From assembly GCA_949825045.1 (NCBI GenBank), contig OX463829.1:18570715-18634714 (forward strand): a stretch of DNA of 64,000 nucleotides. The letters run 5' to 3'. The position numbers and the translations under genes are program-made. Below, in pieces: positions 21,318-32,300 of this stretch. Position 1 is the first letter of the stretch, and each line of letters begins with the position of its first letter. The notes beneath the pieces are model-generated. The model saw nothing but the letters and a program-made list of their open reading frames with translations, was not told where the DNA came from and made no database searches. The DNA is from Argyresthia goedartella (lineage: Eukaryota > Arthropoda > Insecta > Lepidoptera > Argyresthiidae).

Positions 21318-21524
21318 ACGACCTCTGTGACATTGTGGCAGTAGCTCGGCCTACCATGCCATCCCGGGCTGGAGATAAAGAAAAAAAAACAGGTCTTGGA
21401 TATTTATTTGTGTGTGATGTCGCTGTTTGTGGTTCCCACGCCCAGGACACATTGTATCCTAGTGTGGGGCCAGAAGCAATGTACATTCCTGTTGTGCCTG
21501 TATATAAATGTTTATGTTTTATGT
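21318..21524 (+). mobile_element. tRNA-derived SINE, family A (diverged head)
   Basis: acgacctctgtgacattgtg and ctcggcctaccatgc are a mutated tRNA-like head. The body aacaggtcttggatatttat and gtgtggggccagaagcaatg is typical of family A. Confidence 0.75.
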
Positions 21525-22630
21525 TTATTAAGAATCAAGATAGATTAACACGTTTTTGCTAGTGGTGGACTGTACCTTAGTTAGTGGGAATAGATTTTAG
21601 TAGACTTGTTTTCGTTTCTTGTGCCCGTGGCTTAATGTAATGACTTGCGAAGAAGAAGGGTAACGAGTGTTGCTAAGCTTTTCACGGTAAACCTTACACA
21701 GTTGCATCGAGTATCGATTAGTTGTAGCAGGTAATGTAAAAGAATGAACAATCGAGGTATGTGTATACTCAATGAATAATGTTAAGTTGACGTTAGTACT
21801 AAAGCCATTTCTTACCTTCATAGTCAATTTGGAGGCAATTTTATTGATACGTAAAATATAAATTTTGTAAATATATTCAACTAAGTGTTGTTATCACGAG
21901 AAAAAATATTGTAATTCGGACAGACACAGAAATCGTTGCCTGACTTTATTGCGGTAAAAAATGTAAGTCGCGATCAGATACAATAAATATTCATTTGGCG
22001 TTCTTGGATTTACAGCACTCCTGGATTTGAATAATTGGCTGATTTTAATGCAGCTGAATTAATGCAATTGGTATAACGATTTTATTCAGGTTTTTTTTTC
22101 GGCAGCGTGAACGACGAAGCAAATTATCACTGTCGCGCCGATGTTATGAATCAGTGTCGAAAAATTTAAATATGAGTGAACCCGAACTGAAAACCGTGTT
22201 CGAGATTCGATTATAGATAGGCTTGTGATTGAGATTTTTTCGAGTATTTTTGAAATCAACGAGTTTACTACGTACATACTTTTACTATGGCGTGATGTAC
22301 CTATAGGTAATGTGCAGGGCATCGCACCTTTGCCCATATAGGATGGATTGCTATGCTCCTTGTATCATATAGTGATGCTTAATCACGATCAGACCGAGTT
22401 ATTCGAGTTTAGCTCGCCTTTTGTATTTTGGTTTCATTGTCAAAAATCTCATGGATTTTGAATGTTAAATTCGGTATTTTAATGTAAATATATTTTTATG
22501 ATGGTAATTATTTATTCCTGCTTACTATTTTTAATAATTGATAAGGTAATATTTATATTAGTTAAACACAACCAACTTTTACAAGTAAGATAACATTTAC
22601 ATATGAATGCAAATTAACGTAGCTAAGTAT
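21525..22630. other. Unassigned sequence
   Basis: No gene or recognised element. Small open frames on the minus strand (about 75-80 codons) show no motif. Confidence 0.25.
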
Positions 22631-22849
22631 ATACAGACTAGCTTTTACCCGCGACTTTTTTACAGGTCTTTAGTCTAGTTTTGGTAACAGAAACAAACAT
22701 ACAATGTAAAACTTGGATTTATAAAAAAAAAAAAAAACTTGTTCTTCTTACTTCGTCCGCGTAGAGTAATGTTTTTTTCTAGATATGAATTCTTGTAAAA
22801 AATATACCTACAGCTTTTTTTAGGATAACTATTTCCCCTTGCTCAAAAC

Positions 22850-23062
22850 ATGAGAGTATATCTCAGAGGTGGAGTTTCTGCCGGTAGATTTTCAGATATT
22901 CTTCTTCAAACCGGAAACGGCACTTTTCCACAAATAGATGGCTTGATACAAATAACATATGAGTTATGTGCTATGGTATCAACAGTTGAGAAACTAATAG
23001 AAAAGATTTATTCCCCTTCTGGTATTGACATTACAGTATTTCATTATAAACAATATTTTTAA
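22850..23062 (+). pseudogene. Helitron Rep-helicase fragment, forward half
   Basis: Helitrons move by rolling-circle replication using a Rep-helicase protein. The frame reads MRVYLRGGVSAGRFSDILLQ, TGNGTFPQIDG and LCAMVSTVEKLIEKIYSP, matching the middle of the PIF1-type helicase of Helitrons as I know the family (M-R-V then A-G-FS-LL-GNGT, then VS-EL--K). It stops where the next block would begin. That next block is found in opposite orientation at 23070-23635, so an inversion has broken the gene. Flanking sequence is repeat-rich. Confidence 0.75.
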
Positions 23063-23069
23063 CTAATTT

Positions 23070-23635
23070 GGAAGTTGGCACTAAACTAAACAGGCTAGTT
23101 GGAGAGCTCACACGTCAGCATGCCACATAAAATTGGCCATGGGAGAAACAGTCTTGCCGCAAATCAACTCCAGCAAATTTTAGAGATTGTCCCTGTGACT
23201 TATTAAAAGTCATCGCGAAACAAACCTGGATTGGGAACTGCAATCATTTGAAGTCAAACGGAAAGTCATTTGAGATCAATGCTATACGCGGCACGAAAAC
23301 TGCTTCTCCTCTGGCAGTTTCAGTTAATACTTTGGCCTCAATAACATTGTGGCGGAGAGCTGTTACTTGAAGTCTAGTACCATTGTACAATTTTGGTACA
23401 TTGTACAATATTTCTAAGCAACATGACAGGTACACCTACATCCAACATAAAACATCCACACGGAAGACCTGGCGGATTAAGAGAGTTTAAAAATTCAACA
23501 GGATAATTTACTGATTCGTCCATATCGACCATATAATATCAACAGAAATATATATAATTTCTTCACCTTCGAAGGAATTCATCAATAATTCGTTGATATT
23601 CGGCTTGGTAATTTTTAGGATTCATATTTTTCCCC
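23070..23635 (-). pseudogene. Helitron Rep-helicase C-terminal fragment, inverted half
   Basis: Minus-strand frames read NINELLMNSFEGEEIIYISV, then [44 protein letters not shown] and VFVPRIALISNDFPFDFK, ending with [16 protein letters not shown]. These are successive blocks of the Helitron helicase C-terminus, in correct order on the minus strand, including the NKSQGQS motif VI region. Frameshifts and stops are present (for example before VEFLNS and near YVAC). It continues the half at 22850-23062, but inverted. Confidence 0.8.
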
Positions 23636-24456
23636 CTTAGGGGTGGAATTTCTGAAATCCTTCCTTATTTGATGCCTATACTATGCAAGGTATCTATGTG
23701 TAAAATTACAAGTCTCTAGGTCCAACGTTTTGAGCTCTGCGTTGATAGCAGTCAGTCAGCTTACTATTTTATTATACAGATAACTTTTAACTATGGTATG
23801 TAACATCCACAACGTTGGATTTTAAAATCGTTAATATTAAAATCTAAATCGTTAATAATAATATATTAAAAATAAACCATACAAACGATCCCATGTTGAT
23901 TTTCAGACTTTTTCAACCCATTTCCCTTTTAGGGGTTATATTTTGAAAAGAAAACCTGAAACACTTGTTTCCACATTTATTGCTAGCAACTTCTGTGAAG
24001 TTTAGAATAAAAGAGTTTTAACATCTTGTTTTTTCATACACTCTTTCGACTTCCGTTTCATCCCTGTCTCTCAGTGCTCCTCTAGACCTCATAAGGAATC
24101 TACTTCCCTTTTACTTTATATTCTGCGTTGAAAATTAAAGACTTGTATACTATCATAACTTCCTCCCCGTTAACACCCCTTCGGGGGTACAATTTTCAAA
24201 AACGCTGATAGTGTCCATTAATTTTCATTACTCAGCATAAATACAAAATATTTGAAGATCCTAACTCCAAAACTGACGGATTTTCATACAAACTTTCACC
24301 CCCTATTGGACCCCCTTAGGGGTGGTATTTCCAAAAATCCCTCCATAGTGAATTCCTACACTATGAAAGGTATCTATCTATGTGCAAAATTTCAAGTCTC
24401 TAGCTCTAGCGGTTTGGGCTCTGCGTGGATTCCAGCCAGTCGGCTTACGATTTTAT
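23636..24456 (+). repeat. LINE-type non-coding 3' repeats, multiple diverged units
   Basis: Units containing cccccttaggggtgg (near 23633 and 24302), aaaggtatctatctatgtgc-like sequence, caagtctctag and a final cagtcagtcagcttac occur near 23636-23780 and 24270-24456. Weaker relatives lie between (ccttttaggggtta near 23925, ccccttcgggggta near 24176). From memory this resembles a lepidopteran LINE 3' region. It is non-coding. Confidence 0.5.
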
Positions 24457-24458
24457 AT

Positions 24459-26511
24459 ACAGGGTGGCTCATTCAAATCGGTCAGTATGGGAAAGTCTGA
24501 AACTATAAGACATACGAAGATTTGTTCTTAGGAACCATGTCACCGATCTTGATAAAAAGAAAAACTGCATTCATACATTTGAAAAAAAAGTGTACCCAGC
24601 TGGGGAATCGAACCCGGTTGTTTTGAAAAAAACTTACAGTTTTTCTGTTTAAATAGCGATTGTGTAGGTCTTAAGCAGCAAATGTCTCTATGAAACACGA
24701 TGTCTAAAATGAATAAAATGCATTGTTTTTACATACTTTAATTTATCATAGTAGGTGTTCGAAGTGACCACCACCGTTACAATATTCAACAAGTTCAGGC
24801 ATGTAAAATTGTGTTTATGGTTGTTTGTACCTCTCTACTTGTTACATACACCGTTTAACATATCATATGGCATTGACATTGCATTAAACCTTTAAGGAAG
24901 TTTTGTTATCTACAGTCATATTATTATCTATTTATCAATTAAACACTAACAATCAATTAAAAAGCCCACTTAAAGTAAGTGTGTAGATATTGCAGACATG
25001 TCAAACCTCATTTGAAAATGGAACGTCTAGGTGTGACTGGCCGAATAGCAATAAAAAAAGAAAAAAAATAAAACTCGAGTGTCAAATATTTTGGCGGGAA
25101 CTGAAAATTAATGCTTCGGTATTTTTGTGTTTATCGCTGTGTGGTTGGGAAAATGCGTTTTACAAACTCCGAGCACTTTGATTTATAGGAAGCCTACTTT
25201 AAAAACGACAGAAATTGCTCCCGTGCACTACATTGGTACCATATCAAATATCCAGCACGTATTTTACCTACACGTAAGATATTCATCAAAATTGTTCACA
25301 ATTTGAAGACCCATGGAAGTTTTAAAAAGCCAAAAAAGTAAAACCAAGAAAATGTGATGAAAACATGGAAATGAATATTTTAACCTATTTTGAAGCAACA
25401 CCAGATGCCTCCACCCGTAATGCAAGTCGTGATATTCCTGAAATTTCACGTCCGACTATTCAAAGAACCCTAAAGAAATACAAATACAAGTGCTACAAGA
25501 ATGGACATTGGGTGCAGGCCTTACATGCAGGAGATGATATTAGACGGCTGGAATTTTGCAATTGGATAAAAGGAACAATGGGTCTAGACAGACATTTTTT
25601 AAAGTATGTAATATTTTCTGATGAAACTCAATTTTCCAACAATGGAATGTACAATCGTAAAAATCGTCACTATTGGAGTCGAGAAAATCCCTTAAGAATA
25701 CACGAAGGACGCCGTCAAGTTAGATTCTCGCTTAACTGCTGGGTCGGCCTACTTCACAATAAGGTACTCCTGTTTAAAATTTATGATGGACATTTGGACC
25801 GATTCAAGTACCTTGCAATCTTAGAAGATCTTTTAGGGGCCGTAGGAGAAATGCCAGCAGAAGTAAGAGAACAAGTTTATTTTTAACAGGACGGAGCACC
25901 AGCCCACAATAGTCTCATAGCAAAAGACTTTTTAAATGAAAACTTTCCGCAAAAATGGATTGGCACGAACGGCTCTATCAAATGGCCCGCGAGGTCGCCC
26001 GATTTAAATCCTCTAGACTATTTCTTGTGGGGTTACGTTAAGGATGAAGTGTACAAAACAAGCTATGACACCGTTGAAGACCTAAAAGCAGCCATAGAGT
26101 CCATTTTAACGCAAATTCACCACATGAAGATACAAAATGCCATAGTAAGATCGTTACCTAAACGTGTTGAATATTGTATTGAAAAAGACTGTGGTCACTT
26201 CGAACACCTACTATGATAAATTAAAGTACTAATGTAAAAACAATGCATTTTATTCATTTAAGACATCGTGTTTCATAGAGACATTTGCTGCTTAAGACCT
26301 TCACAATCGTTATTTAAACAGAAAAACTGTAAGTTTTTTTTTTCAAAACAACCGGGTTCGATTCCCCAGCTGGGTACACTTTTTTTTCAAATGTATGAAT
26401 GCAGTTTTTCTTTTTATCAAGATCGGTGACATGGTTCCTAAGAACAAATCTTCGTATGTCTTATAGTTTGAGACTTTCCCATACTGACCGATTTGAATGA
26501 GCCACCCTGTA
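24459..26511 (+). mobile_element. Tc1/mariner-superfamily element, DD41D spacing, with ~315-bp TIRs
   Basis: The element is about 2.05 kb, starting ACAGGGTGGCTCATTCAAAT and ending in its inverse. The flanks are TA-rich (atat on both sides), so the exact TA duplication is ambiguous. The inverted arms run from 24459 to about 24770 and from about 26192 to 26511, unusually long for the superfamily, and are still very similar. Each arm carries a tRNA T-arm-like segment (ccgggttcgattccccagct on the minus strand of the left arm and plus strand of the right arm). It carries one transposase pseudogene. Confidence 0.85.
25153..26216 (+). pseudogene. IS630/Tc1/mariner transposase, broken, DD41D
   Basis: DDE transposase of about 350 codons. 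The N-terminal helix-turn-helix region includes WYHIKYPARILPTRKIF and IVHNLKTHGSF. The catalytic core shows the first Asp in FSDETQF, the second in QDGAPAHN and the third in SPDLNPLDYFLWG. Exactly 41 residues separate the second and third Asp, the spacing described for the rosa/Visitor group (from memory). Three lesions are visible: a TAG after HFDL (25186-25188), a frameshift in the A-rich tract near 25335, and a TAA (25885-25887) directly before QDGAPAHN, where relatives have Gln. The first and third fit C-to-T changes. The last codons and stop lie inside the right TIR. ATG at 25153 was chosen because it precedes the first HTH block. Confidence 0.85.
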
Positions 26512-26514
26512 TAT

Positions 26515-26887
26515 GTCACCGTAAGATTGTCAAAACAGTTAGTTGATAAGCAACTTTTTTTTCTCATTAGTTGGTCAACTATCGGCAGATAGTACCTATA
26601 CAAAGTAGCATACTGCTTATATGACGCGTTGGTTGATAATCTAACGATTAAAACCGTTAAACAGTAAATTGGTTTAAACTTGAATAGCAAACCAAATACC
26701 GGGGCAAACACTGCGGTAGCTTAGGTGAAGACTAGAGTATTAACTCTAGTCTTCACCTGTTAGGTTGACATGTAAGAACAAAAGAAATGTAAATTCTAAA
26801 CCCTGTCGGTTTGGTTAACTATCTGTCGATAGTTGATCAACTAACGCGTTAGTTTATTAACTAAGGTTTTGACTATCTTACGGTGAC
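26515..26887. mobile_element. 373-bp MITE, copy 2 (uninterrupted)
   Basis: It starts GTCACCGTAAGATTGTCAAA and ends ttttgactatcttacggtgac, with inverted gttagttgataa / ttagtttattaac and ttggtcaactatcggcagat / tatctgtcgatagttgat blocks inside each end. The flanks read TATAT before and ATATA after, compatible with a 4-bp AT-rich target duplication. It abuts the right end of the Tc1/mariner-superfamily element. It contains a perfect 16-bp palindrome (26723-26758) and the empty site (26789-26796) corresponding to the P-like insertion in copy 1. Confidence 0.8.
26723..26758. repeat. Perfect 16-bp stem hairpin inside MITE copy 2
   Basis: AGGTGAAGACTAGAGT pairs exactly with ACTCTAGTCTTCACCT around an ATTA loop. 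The sister MITE has a different sequence here (gatggggcgagcgcagcgaa), so this is specific to the copy. Confidence 0.85.
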
Positions 26888-26904
26888 ATATACAACAAGA
26901 AGAA

Positions 26905-27290
26905 ACAAAGTCGCCGCCGTCGAGTGGTAGGGTGCCCAACCTCTGCCACCATTACCTCGCTGTATGGCAAGACTAATCCTGTGGGCGAGGTAGGTTCAGC
27001 TTCAGCTAGTCTCTTCGAAATCGCCTATAAAAATATGTAGCTATCCCCGAGGGCTGCATATTTGCACCGCTTGAGACCCTCCGCAGACTCCGCTACAGCG
27101 CCGACCTTTAAGAAAGTCGTTGGTAAGTGGGTTGGCGCTAGCGTTTCAACACATCCCGCGTCCCACACCATCCACTTCCCATGCTGCCACGGAATGAGTG
27201 TCATTTCGTCGGGCCTCTTACTGTCGTCTCGTCTAGGCCTATACCCTGTGCCTATACCTGACGGTTCTAAGATGGACGGCACGCCCGCGC
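26905..27290 (-). pseudogene. LINE reverse transcriptase C-terminal relic
   Basis: The minus strand reads PSGIGTGYRPRRDDSKRPDE, MTLIPWQHGKWMVWDAGCVE and TLAPTHLPTTF, then in another frame HRISLAIQRGN. The order DSKRPD-MTL-PW--GK-MVWDA---TLAP, then a late RISLAIQRGN, matches the C-terminal part of RT polyproteins of certain animal LINE elements as I recall them. Frameshifts separate the blocks, and the catalytic FADD segment is outside the fragment. Confidence 0.65.
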
Positions 27291-27879
27291 TGGAAAAGTC
27301 AAGGTCGATAATATCATTAGCAGCATGTCTGGGGAAATATAATAAGTGGAAATATATAAGTGGAAAGTATGTTTTTCATTTCAATCTTCAGTGACATCAT
27401 AAATATAACGTACAAAATATAATTTTCTGTTTCTCTTATTATGAAACACTCGTATCAATAGTAACTACGTTGATTATATATTTGTTTTTGCAAATAAACT
27501 CTAGTGTAGGCTCTGGTAAAATAAAATCGTTTCCGTGAATTGTCAATGTATCGATAGCTCTCTCACAGAAGCATTTTTATTTAGTTAGATTATTATACGA
27601 GAATATTTGCGTTACTGGATTTAACATAACTCTGAAGTTTATATTTATTTCAAAGTTATAATATTTAAAGTCGCTTGAAGAAGTATTACCTCTCCCTTTA
27701 GAGTTATACGTATTATACATGTAAGTATTTATTAGTACATATTTATGTAAAGTAGTTTATTATAAGTATTTAGTATATTATCATAGTAATTATGTAATTT
27801 ATTTTATTTATTGTAAGTACTTGTTTATTTCCTTATATTGTTGTACCCACAGGTCTGCCCCTGCTCAGCATTCAACATT
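27291..27879. other. Unassigned, very AT-rich
   Basis: No supported feature was found. Confidence 0.25.
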
Positions 27880-28005
27880 TGCCATCTCATCCTGGTTTGC
27901 TGGAAGATATCTTTTACAAGAGATAAGCTTGCCTTTGTACACTTTTTTCATGTAACTATTGTTTTATATAAGTTTTGTGTGCAATAAAGAAATATGAACA
28001 TGAAG
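27880..28005 (+). repeat. LINE 3' tail with polyadenylation signal
   Basis: ggtttgctggaagatatctt, agagataagcttgcctttgt and ttgtgtgcaataaagaaata form the typical end of a lepidopteran non-LTR element (recognised from memory), including AATAAA. Shorter relatives are at 21195, 39165 and 40180. Confidence 0.6.
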
Positions 28006-28439
28006 TTGAATTCCAATATAGGAATATTAAATTAAAATACTAGAAACATTAACAGAGGAACTCCACATAGTACCAAATGTATCTGGTTTCCCGCTAACAG
28101 AAAACTGTTTCTAAATAACGTGTGTAAATATCGCGAAAACTTTATCTTCCACCAGTGTTTAATTCCACCGTTTCTGCTGGGAGCAGAATATTTCAACGCT
28201 GTTACTGAAAATTGTACCGGTTAAATGTTGAGGCAGCGTTTGAATGGCACATAGTAGAATTTATTCCAGCTCCAGTTACGGTCATACTTGTTTTATGTCT
28301 TTGTTTTAAAAGTAACATTGTCTTGACTAAATTACTGCCGTAGTTTATCGTGATTCTAAATTTTTGTAAAAAAATAAGGCAAAACAACTGATTTCCAGAT
28401 TCTTGAGACGAAATTGTGATCATGCTCTGCGAAGCACAT
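28006..28439. other. Unassigned sequence
   Basis: No supported feature was found. Confidence 0.25.
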
Positions 28440-28800
28440 ATAATTGACAGAGCGAGCAAAGCGAGCGAAGGGCTCCATTTCGACAAAATAGGAGGCCGAT
28501 TTTGCTTTCGTCTGTCTCTATGTCTGTGTGTCTGTCAGTTCCAGTCTAGGGGCCACAGTTTTGAAGCGATCCTCACAAAACGCGGCTCACTTGTTCCTTG
28601 AATTAAAAGTAATTGTTTTGTCGAGAGCTTTTCTCGATTTCCCTCTTGGGGGCGGGAGTTATGACGTCAATAGTTTTTGTATGTTTTTTTTCTGAAATCT
28701 ATCGTGTAGGGTATCAAATTAAAGAGCTTCAAGAGTCGGTTCTAAAAATACACTACACTATACATTAAAAATGTAGTTTACAAAGTCATTGGTGCGGCTA
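28440..28800 (+). repeat. Dispersed repeat with 'gcgagcaaagcgagcga' head
   Basis: acagagcgagcaaagcgagc is followed by a gtctgtctctatgtctgtgt tract, gcgatcctcacaaaacgcgg and a non-coding body. The architecture is that of other lepidopteran dispersed repeats in the window. Boundaries are approximate. Confidence 0.4.
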
Positions 28801-29205
28801 CTAGTACTTAACATTGTCGAAGTTAACTTCGAAACCCGAAACCTTGTGGCAGAGGTATGCAGATTTTTTCATTTTATTACCAAGCCATAAGGATGAAAAT
28901 ATGAAGTAAAATATATTGCCTCTACCACATAAAGGCTTGAGGCTCTTGTATCGGTAAAATTAGCAACTTCGATTCTTGTAAGTTGAGATTTTGGACACAA
29001 CCATATTAAAATAGCAGCTCATACTAAAACATGGCTGTAACGTTAGTCGCTGCGAGAGAAAATTGCGAAAAAAGAGTGTTTTTTATTAATTTTACAGAAA
29101 CCACAGACTTTTAGATGTAATTAAGTTTTAAAATATTTTGAATACCTATTTTTTGACTCAAGAACTGCTTTGTATCAGCAGTTCTTTTAAATAATTAAGG
29201 TAAAT
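28801..29205. other. Unassigned sequence
   Basis: No supported feature was found. Confidence 0.25.
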
Positions 29206-29206
29206 A

Positions 29207-29498
29207 TTAAACTGCACATCAAAAATACTGATTTGCACAGCAAATATAAAATGCCGCGGTAGCTTAGGAGAAGGGTAAAGGGGGTGAGCGAAGCGAAGCC
29301 CCCTTTATCCTTCGTGTTAGGTTGAACATGTACAACAAGACAAGAAAAAATACTTAAAACATAAACCTGTGTACATGTTTATGTTTTAAGTATTTATATA
29401 AATAAATACTTAAAACATAAAATATTAAAAAAATAAAAAGTGTTTTTGTTGATCCTTTTTTGGTATAAAAATCAGAATTTTTGATGTGCGATTAAATA
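29207..29498. mobile_element. ~290-bp TIR element carrying the 'GCGGTAGCTTAGG' module
   Basis: The ends are inverted (attaaactgcacatcaaaaa at the left, tttttgatgtgcgattaaat at the right). Inside are a GC-rich hairpin (gtaaagggggtgagcgaagc against gccccctttatcc), gcggtagcttagg and gttaggttgaacatgta. A further hairpin (29348-29395) of aaatacttaaaacataaac pairs with its complement, with an extra direct copy after it. Confidence 0.6.
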
Positions 29499-29502
29499 CT
29501 AG

Positions 29503-29600
29503 CCAATAATTAAGGCTGGGCACCACCCAAGGGGCACTTCGAATTTCACCATTAGCTTACTTTTAGGGAGAATAGTATCAGAATGTTTGTGCCAACTAGT
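29503..29600 (+). repeat. Dispersed short repeat, copy 1
   Basis: ttaaggctgggcaccac, gaatttcaccattagcttac and ttttagggagaatag match the copy at 37484-37590 closely. Confidence 0.55.
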
Positions 29601-30075
29601 CCTATGTCCAACTACCAACGGTTAAATGCCTGACACTATTGTTTCTTCTGCTTTGCCATATTCCATTTTGAAATTCTAAAATTCTGGCCTACATAAAGAA
29701 ATGCACATAATTATGATCGAAACAGCCATCCGGCGTCGCCCCCGTATCCGGAGGGTGCATATCAAATCGGTCAGCATGTGTCTCTGCCAGCTGCTGTGAT
29801 ACAGACTGCAATGCAGATTGGAATGTGCAATATTAATAAAGGAAGCTGCGTGTATTGTTTTGTAATCAAATTCGGGGCTTGGTTACATGAATTGCGAGCC
29901 TATACCTACAATACAACATGTCAGTATCACACACGTTGTGCCAGCAACACGTTTTTGGATATCAAGCTGAATATTTCAGACAGACGGACCAGCTAGATGA
30001 ACATCGAAAATTTACGGAATGGTCGGTGAAAATGTAAAAACATAAAATTGACAATTGTGATAAAACGTTTTGAAT
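29601..30075. other. Unassigned sequence
   Basis: No supported feature was found. Confidence 0.25.
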
Positions 30076-30224
30076 TGACGACCTCTGGGGATAATGAAAA
30101 AACCCAGGTTTTAAATGTTTATATGTGCCTTATTTTGCTGTTTCTGGTTCCCACCACACATGGTATGCTAGTGTGAGGCCAGAAGCTAGCTATTGTGCCT
30201 GCATATAAATGTTTATGTTTACGT
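30076..30224 (+). mobile_element. tRNA-derived SINE, family A, head deleted
   Basis: gacgacctctggggataatg joins the first bases of the tRNA-like head directly to the body, skipping the A and B boxes. The body (ggttcccaccacacatggta, ctagtgtgaggccagaag) and tail are family A. Confidence 0.7.
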
Positions 30225-31735
30225 AAAAAAAATGAAAAGCGACAGGTAAGTTAAAAGGGGTTAAGCTCAGTCAAATTCCCTAAAATATGCGGTGCCATAT
30301 CGGCATGGAGTGTATTTAGGATGTCTATTGCAATTAACCCTCTCAATAGCCATACAAAAACAAAATATGGCTATAAAAGGCCAAATTGTCATGACGGCCG
30401 GCCACATTGCCGATTTTTTTATTTTATTTACTCAGTCAGTCGACCAATCAAGTGTGAGATACCAGAGAGAAGGTACGTTTATCCTCTATTTCTGGTCAGT
30501 AATGCCAGGAATAAAACAGAATAGTGGGTACATAGTAATATTTAGTAGTAATTATTTCATAAAAATAAATATAAATACTATTCCAAGTCCATACTAGGTG
30601 TTCATGAGTGGACGGTGGTAAATTAAAATTTAATGCAAGTCCATACAAGGAGTTATATGCGAATGGACAGGTTAAGCCATCTTTGAATTAATTTAACATA
30701 TTTACAGACCAGGGCCGGTACCCTCATCGAACAATACGTATCCTGAATTTTTCATCACATATCGAATTTATATATCGTATACCAAGTCTAAGTATATTAC
30801 TCTATTACTACTTATTCGATTTAGTTGCATCAGATACATTGCAGTCTCGTATCGGACCTGCCATTTTATATTTACCTTTCGTCTTCGTAGTTCAGATTCC
30901 TGCTCCGTTGAGTTACGGCGTGTTTTGCTGTGCAAATCTGAGGTTGTGGGTCTATAATATGATGTAATTGAATAGCAAGGCGACTGGCGTTGCTGGCAGC
31001 ACGTGCATGGCCTCTAGGGAATCGGTCGACAGTGTTTTGTTTATCTATTTTTAATAATGCTGGCGGTGTAATCAGATGTGCTGTTTGTTTGGGTACGGTT
31101 TGGCACTTGCAATCGGTGCTTGGATTTTAGGGTGCATTCATTGGATGTGTGAGTATTTCCAGGAATGTTTAGAGTTAAAATTAAATTACTATTACGGTAT
31201 TTCTGTTGTAGCTCATTGGCATATCTCAATATTGGTATTGTTTTGTAACAGCTTGGTTAATAACAATGCCATCGACATAATTATGTGCCATATAAAATAA
31301 CTGCTTTAGATATTGCTCCACGTCAATATTGTAACTAAATTCAGGTTGTGTTAGGTACCTACTAAATATGGAGGTAGGCAGCCACAGAATCGTCACACTG
31401 GGACGGGACATGTGGCGCGCTCTGGCGCGCTATAACCGTAAAATTTTATCGTCTTCGATGCTGAAGTGATATGTGAAACAATATGAGTTAAGAGAACATT
31501 TCCGACGGAGTCCTGGCGAGTGTCCAGTTCAGGCGGCATTCTACAAACCACTCTGCTACTCTGCAAAAGATTGATTTTCAGTGCCCGCTTCTACAGCCAC
31601 TCCCACCAACAGTTTGAGTTCATAAACCTGGCATCAACCGTCTTACCACAAAAAAACATTAAACATGGTCTAATTTGTGTTTAAGTGAAACTGGGCCGCC
31701 CACGTTAGTCGAATGCACCCAGACATATGAGCGAA
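30225..31735. other. Unassigned sequence
   Basis: No gene could be supported. Overlapping open frames at 30292-30600 and 31076-31300 show no recognised motif or splice context. Confidence 0.25.
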
Positions 31736-31915
31736 AATGGGCACAGACTAGATGCCACAGGACGAATAGGACCAGCATACGGGCAAGCCTAAACGGAGAT
31801 GGCGGGACGAACTCGACAAGTTTCTGTCCGGGTGGCCGAAGGTTGCAAAGACCAGGAAAGTGTGAACTTTCAAGGGGAAAGCCTTCGCCCAGCAATGGGA
31901 CACCGTTATTTAAAA
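31736..31915 (+). pseudogene. LINE ORF2 C-terminal relic
   Basis: The plus strand in one frame reads GKPKRRWRDELDKFLSGWPK, VAKTRKV and, after a stop, FKGKAFAQQWDTVI with a terminal stop. GRP--RW-D-L...W...A--R--W...G-AF-QQWD is the characteristic extreme C-terminus of many insect LINE polyproteins. The in-frame TGA stands where relatives have Trp. A MITE (31932-32197) is inserted just downstream. Confidence 0.75.
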
Positions 31916-31931
31916 TAATCATCGCTATATA

Positions 31932-32197
31932 TACAACGTGACATTTAATTAGCCGACCATATTTTGGGGATTGATAGCACCAATCATTATCAACAACTTT
32001 CCCAAAGAAACATGGTCGCAAATGAAAAATATTTTTCGTTCCTCAGTTCATGGACCCAATCAGCTGATTACAAGTTACTATGGGAGACCCAAAAATTTAT
32101 TTCGTTTGCGACCATATGTTTCTTGGGGAAAGTTGTTCATAATAATGGGTACTATCATTCCCCAAAATATGGTCAGCTAATTAAATGTCACCTTGTA
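31932..32197. mobile_element. TA-flanked MITE with long TIRs, copy 2
   Basis: TACAACGTGACATTTAATTA at the left, the near inverse taattaaatgtcaccttgta at the right, with the same interior as 20755-21022 (gaccatattttgggga, gggagaccca, gcgaccatatgtttctt). TA precedes the left end. The first bases of the left tip differ from copy 1 (acaacgtg against acagggtg). Confidence 0.8.
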
Positions 32198-32238
32198 TTT
32201 CCAACAAAAGTCAAAAAAGAAATTGTAGCAAGACCGAA

Positions 32239-32300
32239 CACATTTTATCTTTAAATAAGTGTTGAGCAGGAGTTTCAACACTTGTTTAAAGATAAAATGT
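32239..32300. repeat. Hairpin with ~26-bp arms
   Basis: acattttatctttaaataag plus tgttga pairs with tcaacacttgtttaaagata plus aaatgt, leaving a loop of about nine bases and one mismatch. Confidence 0.75.

Noticed and set aside
21244..21562. Open frames across the SINE at 21318 as genes
   Set aside because: Both strands are open only because of the SINE sequence; similar frames occur in other copies.
25264..25449. Minus-strand frame within the DD41D element
   Set aside because: It is antisense to the helix-turn-helix part of the transposase pseudogene.
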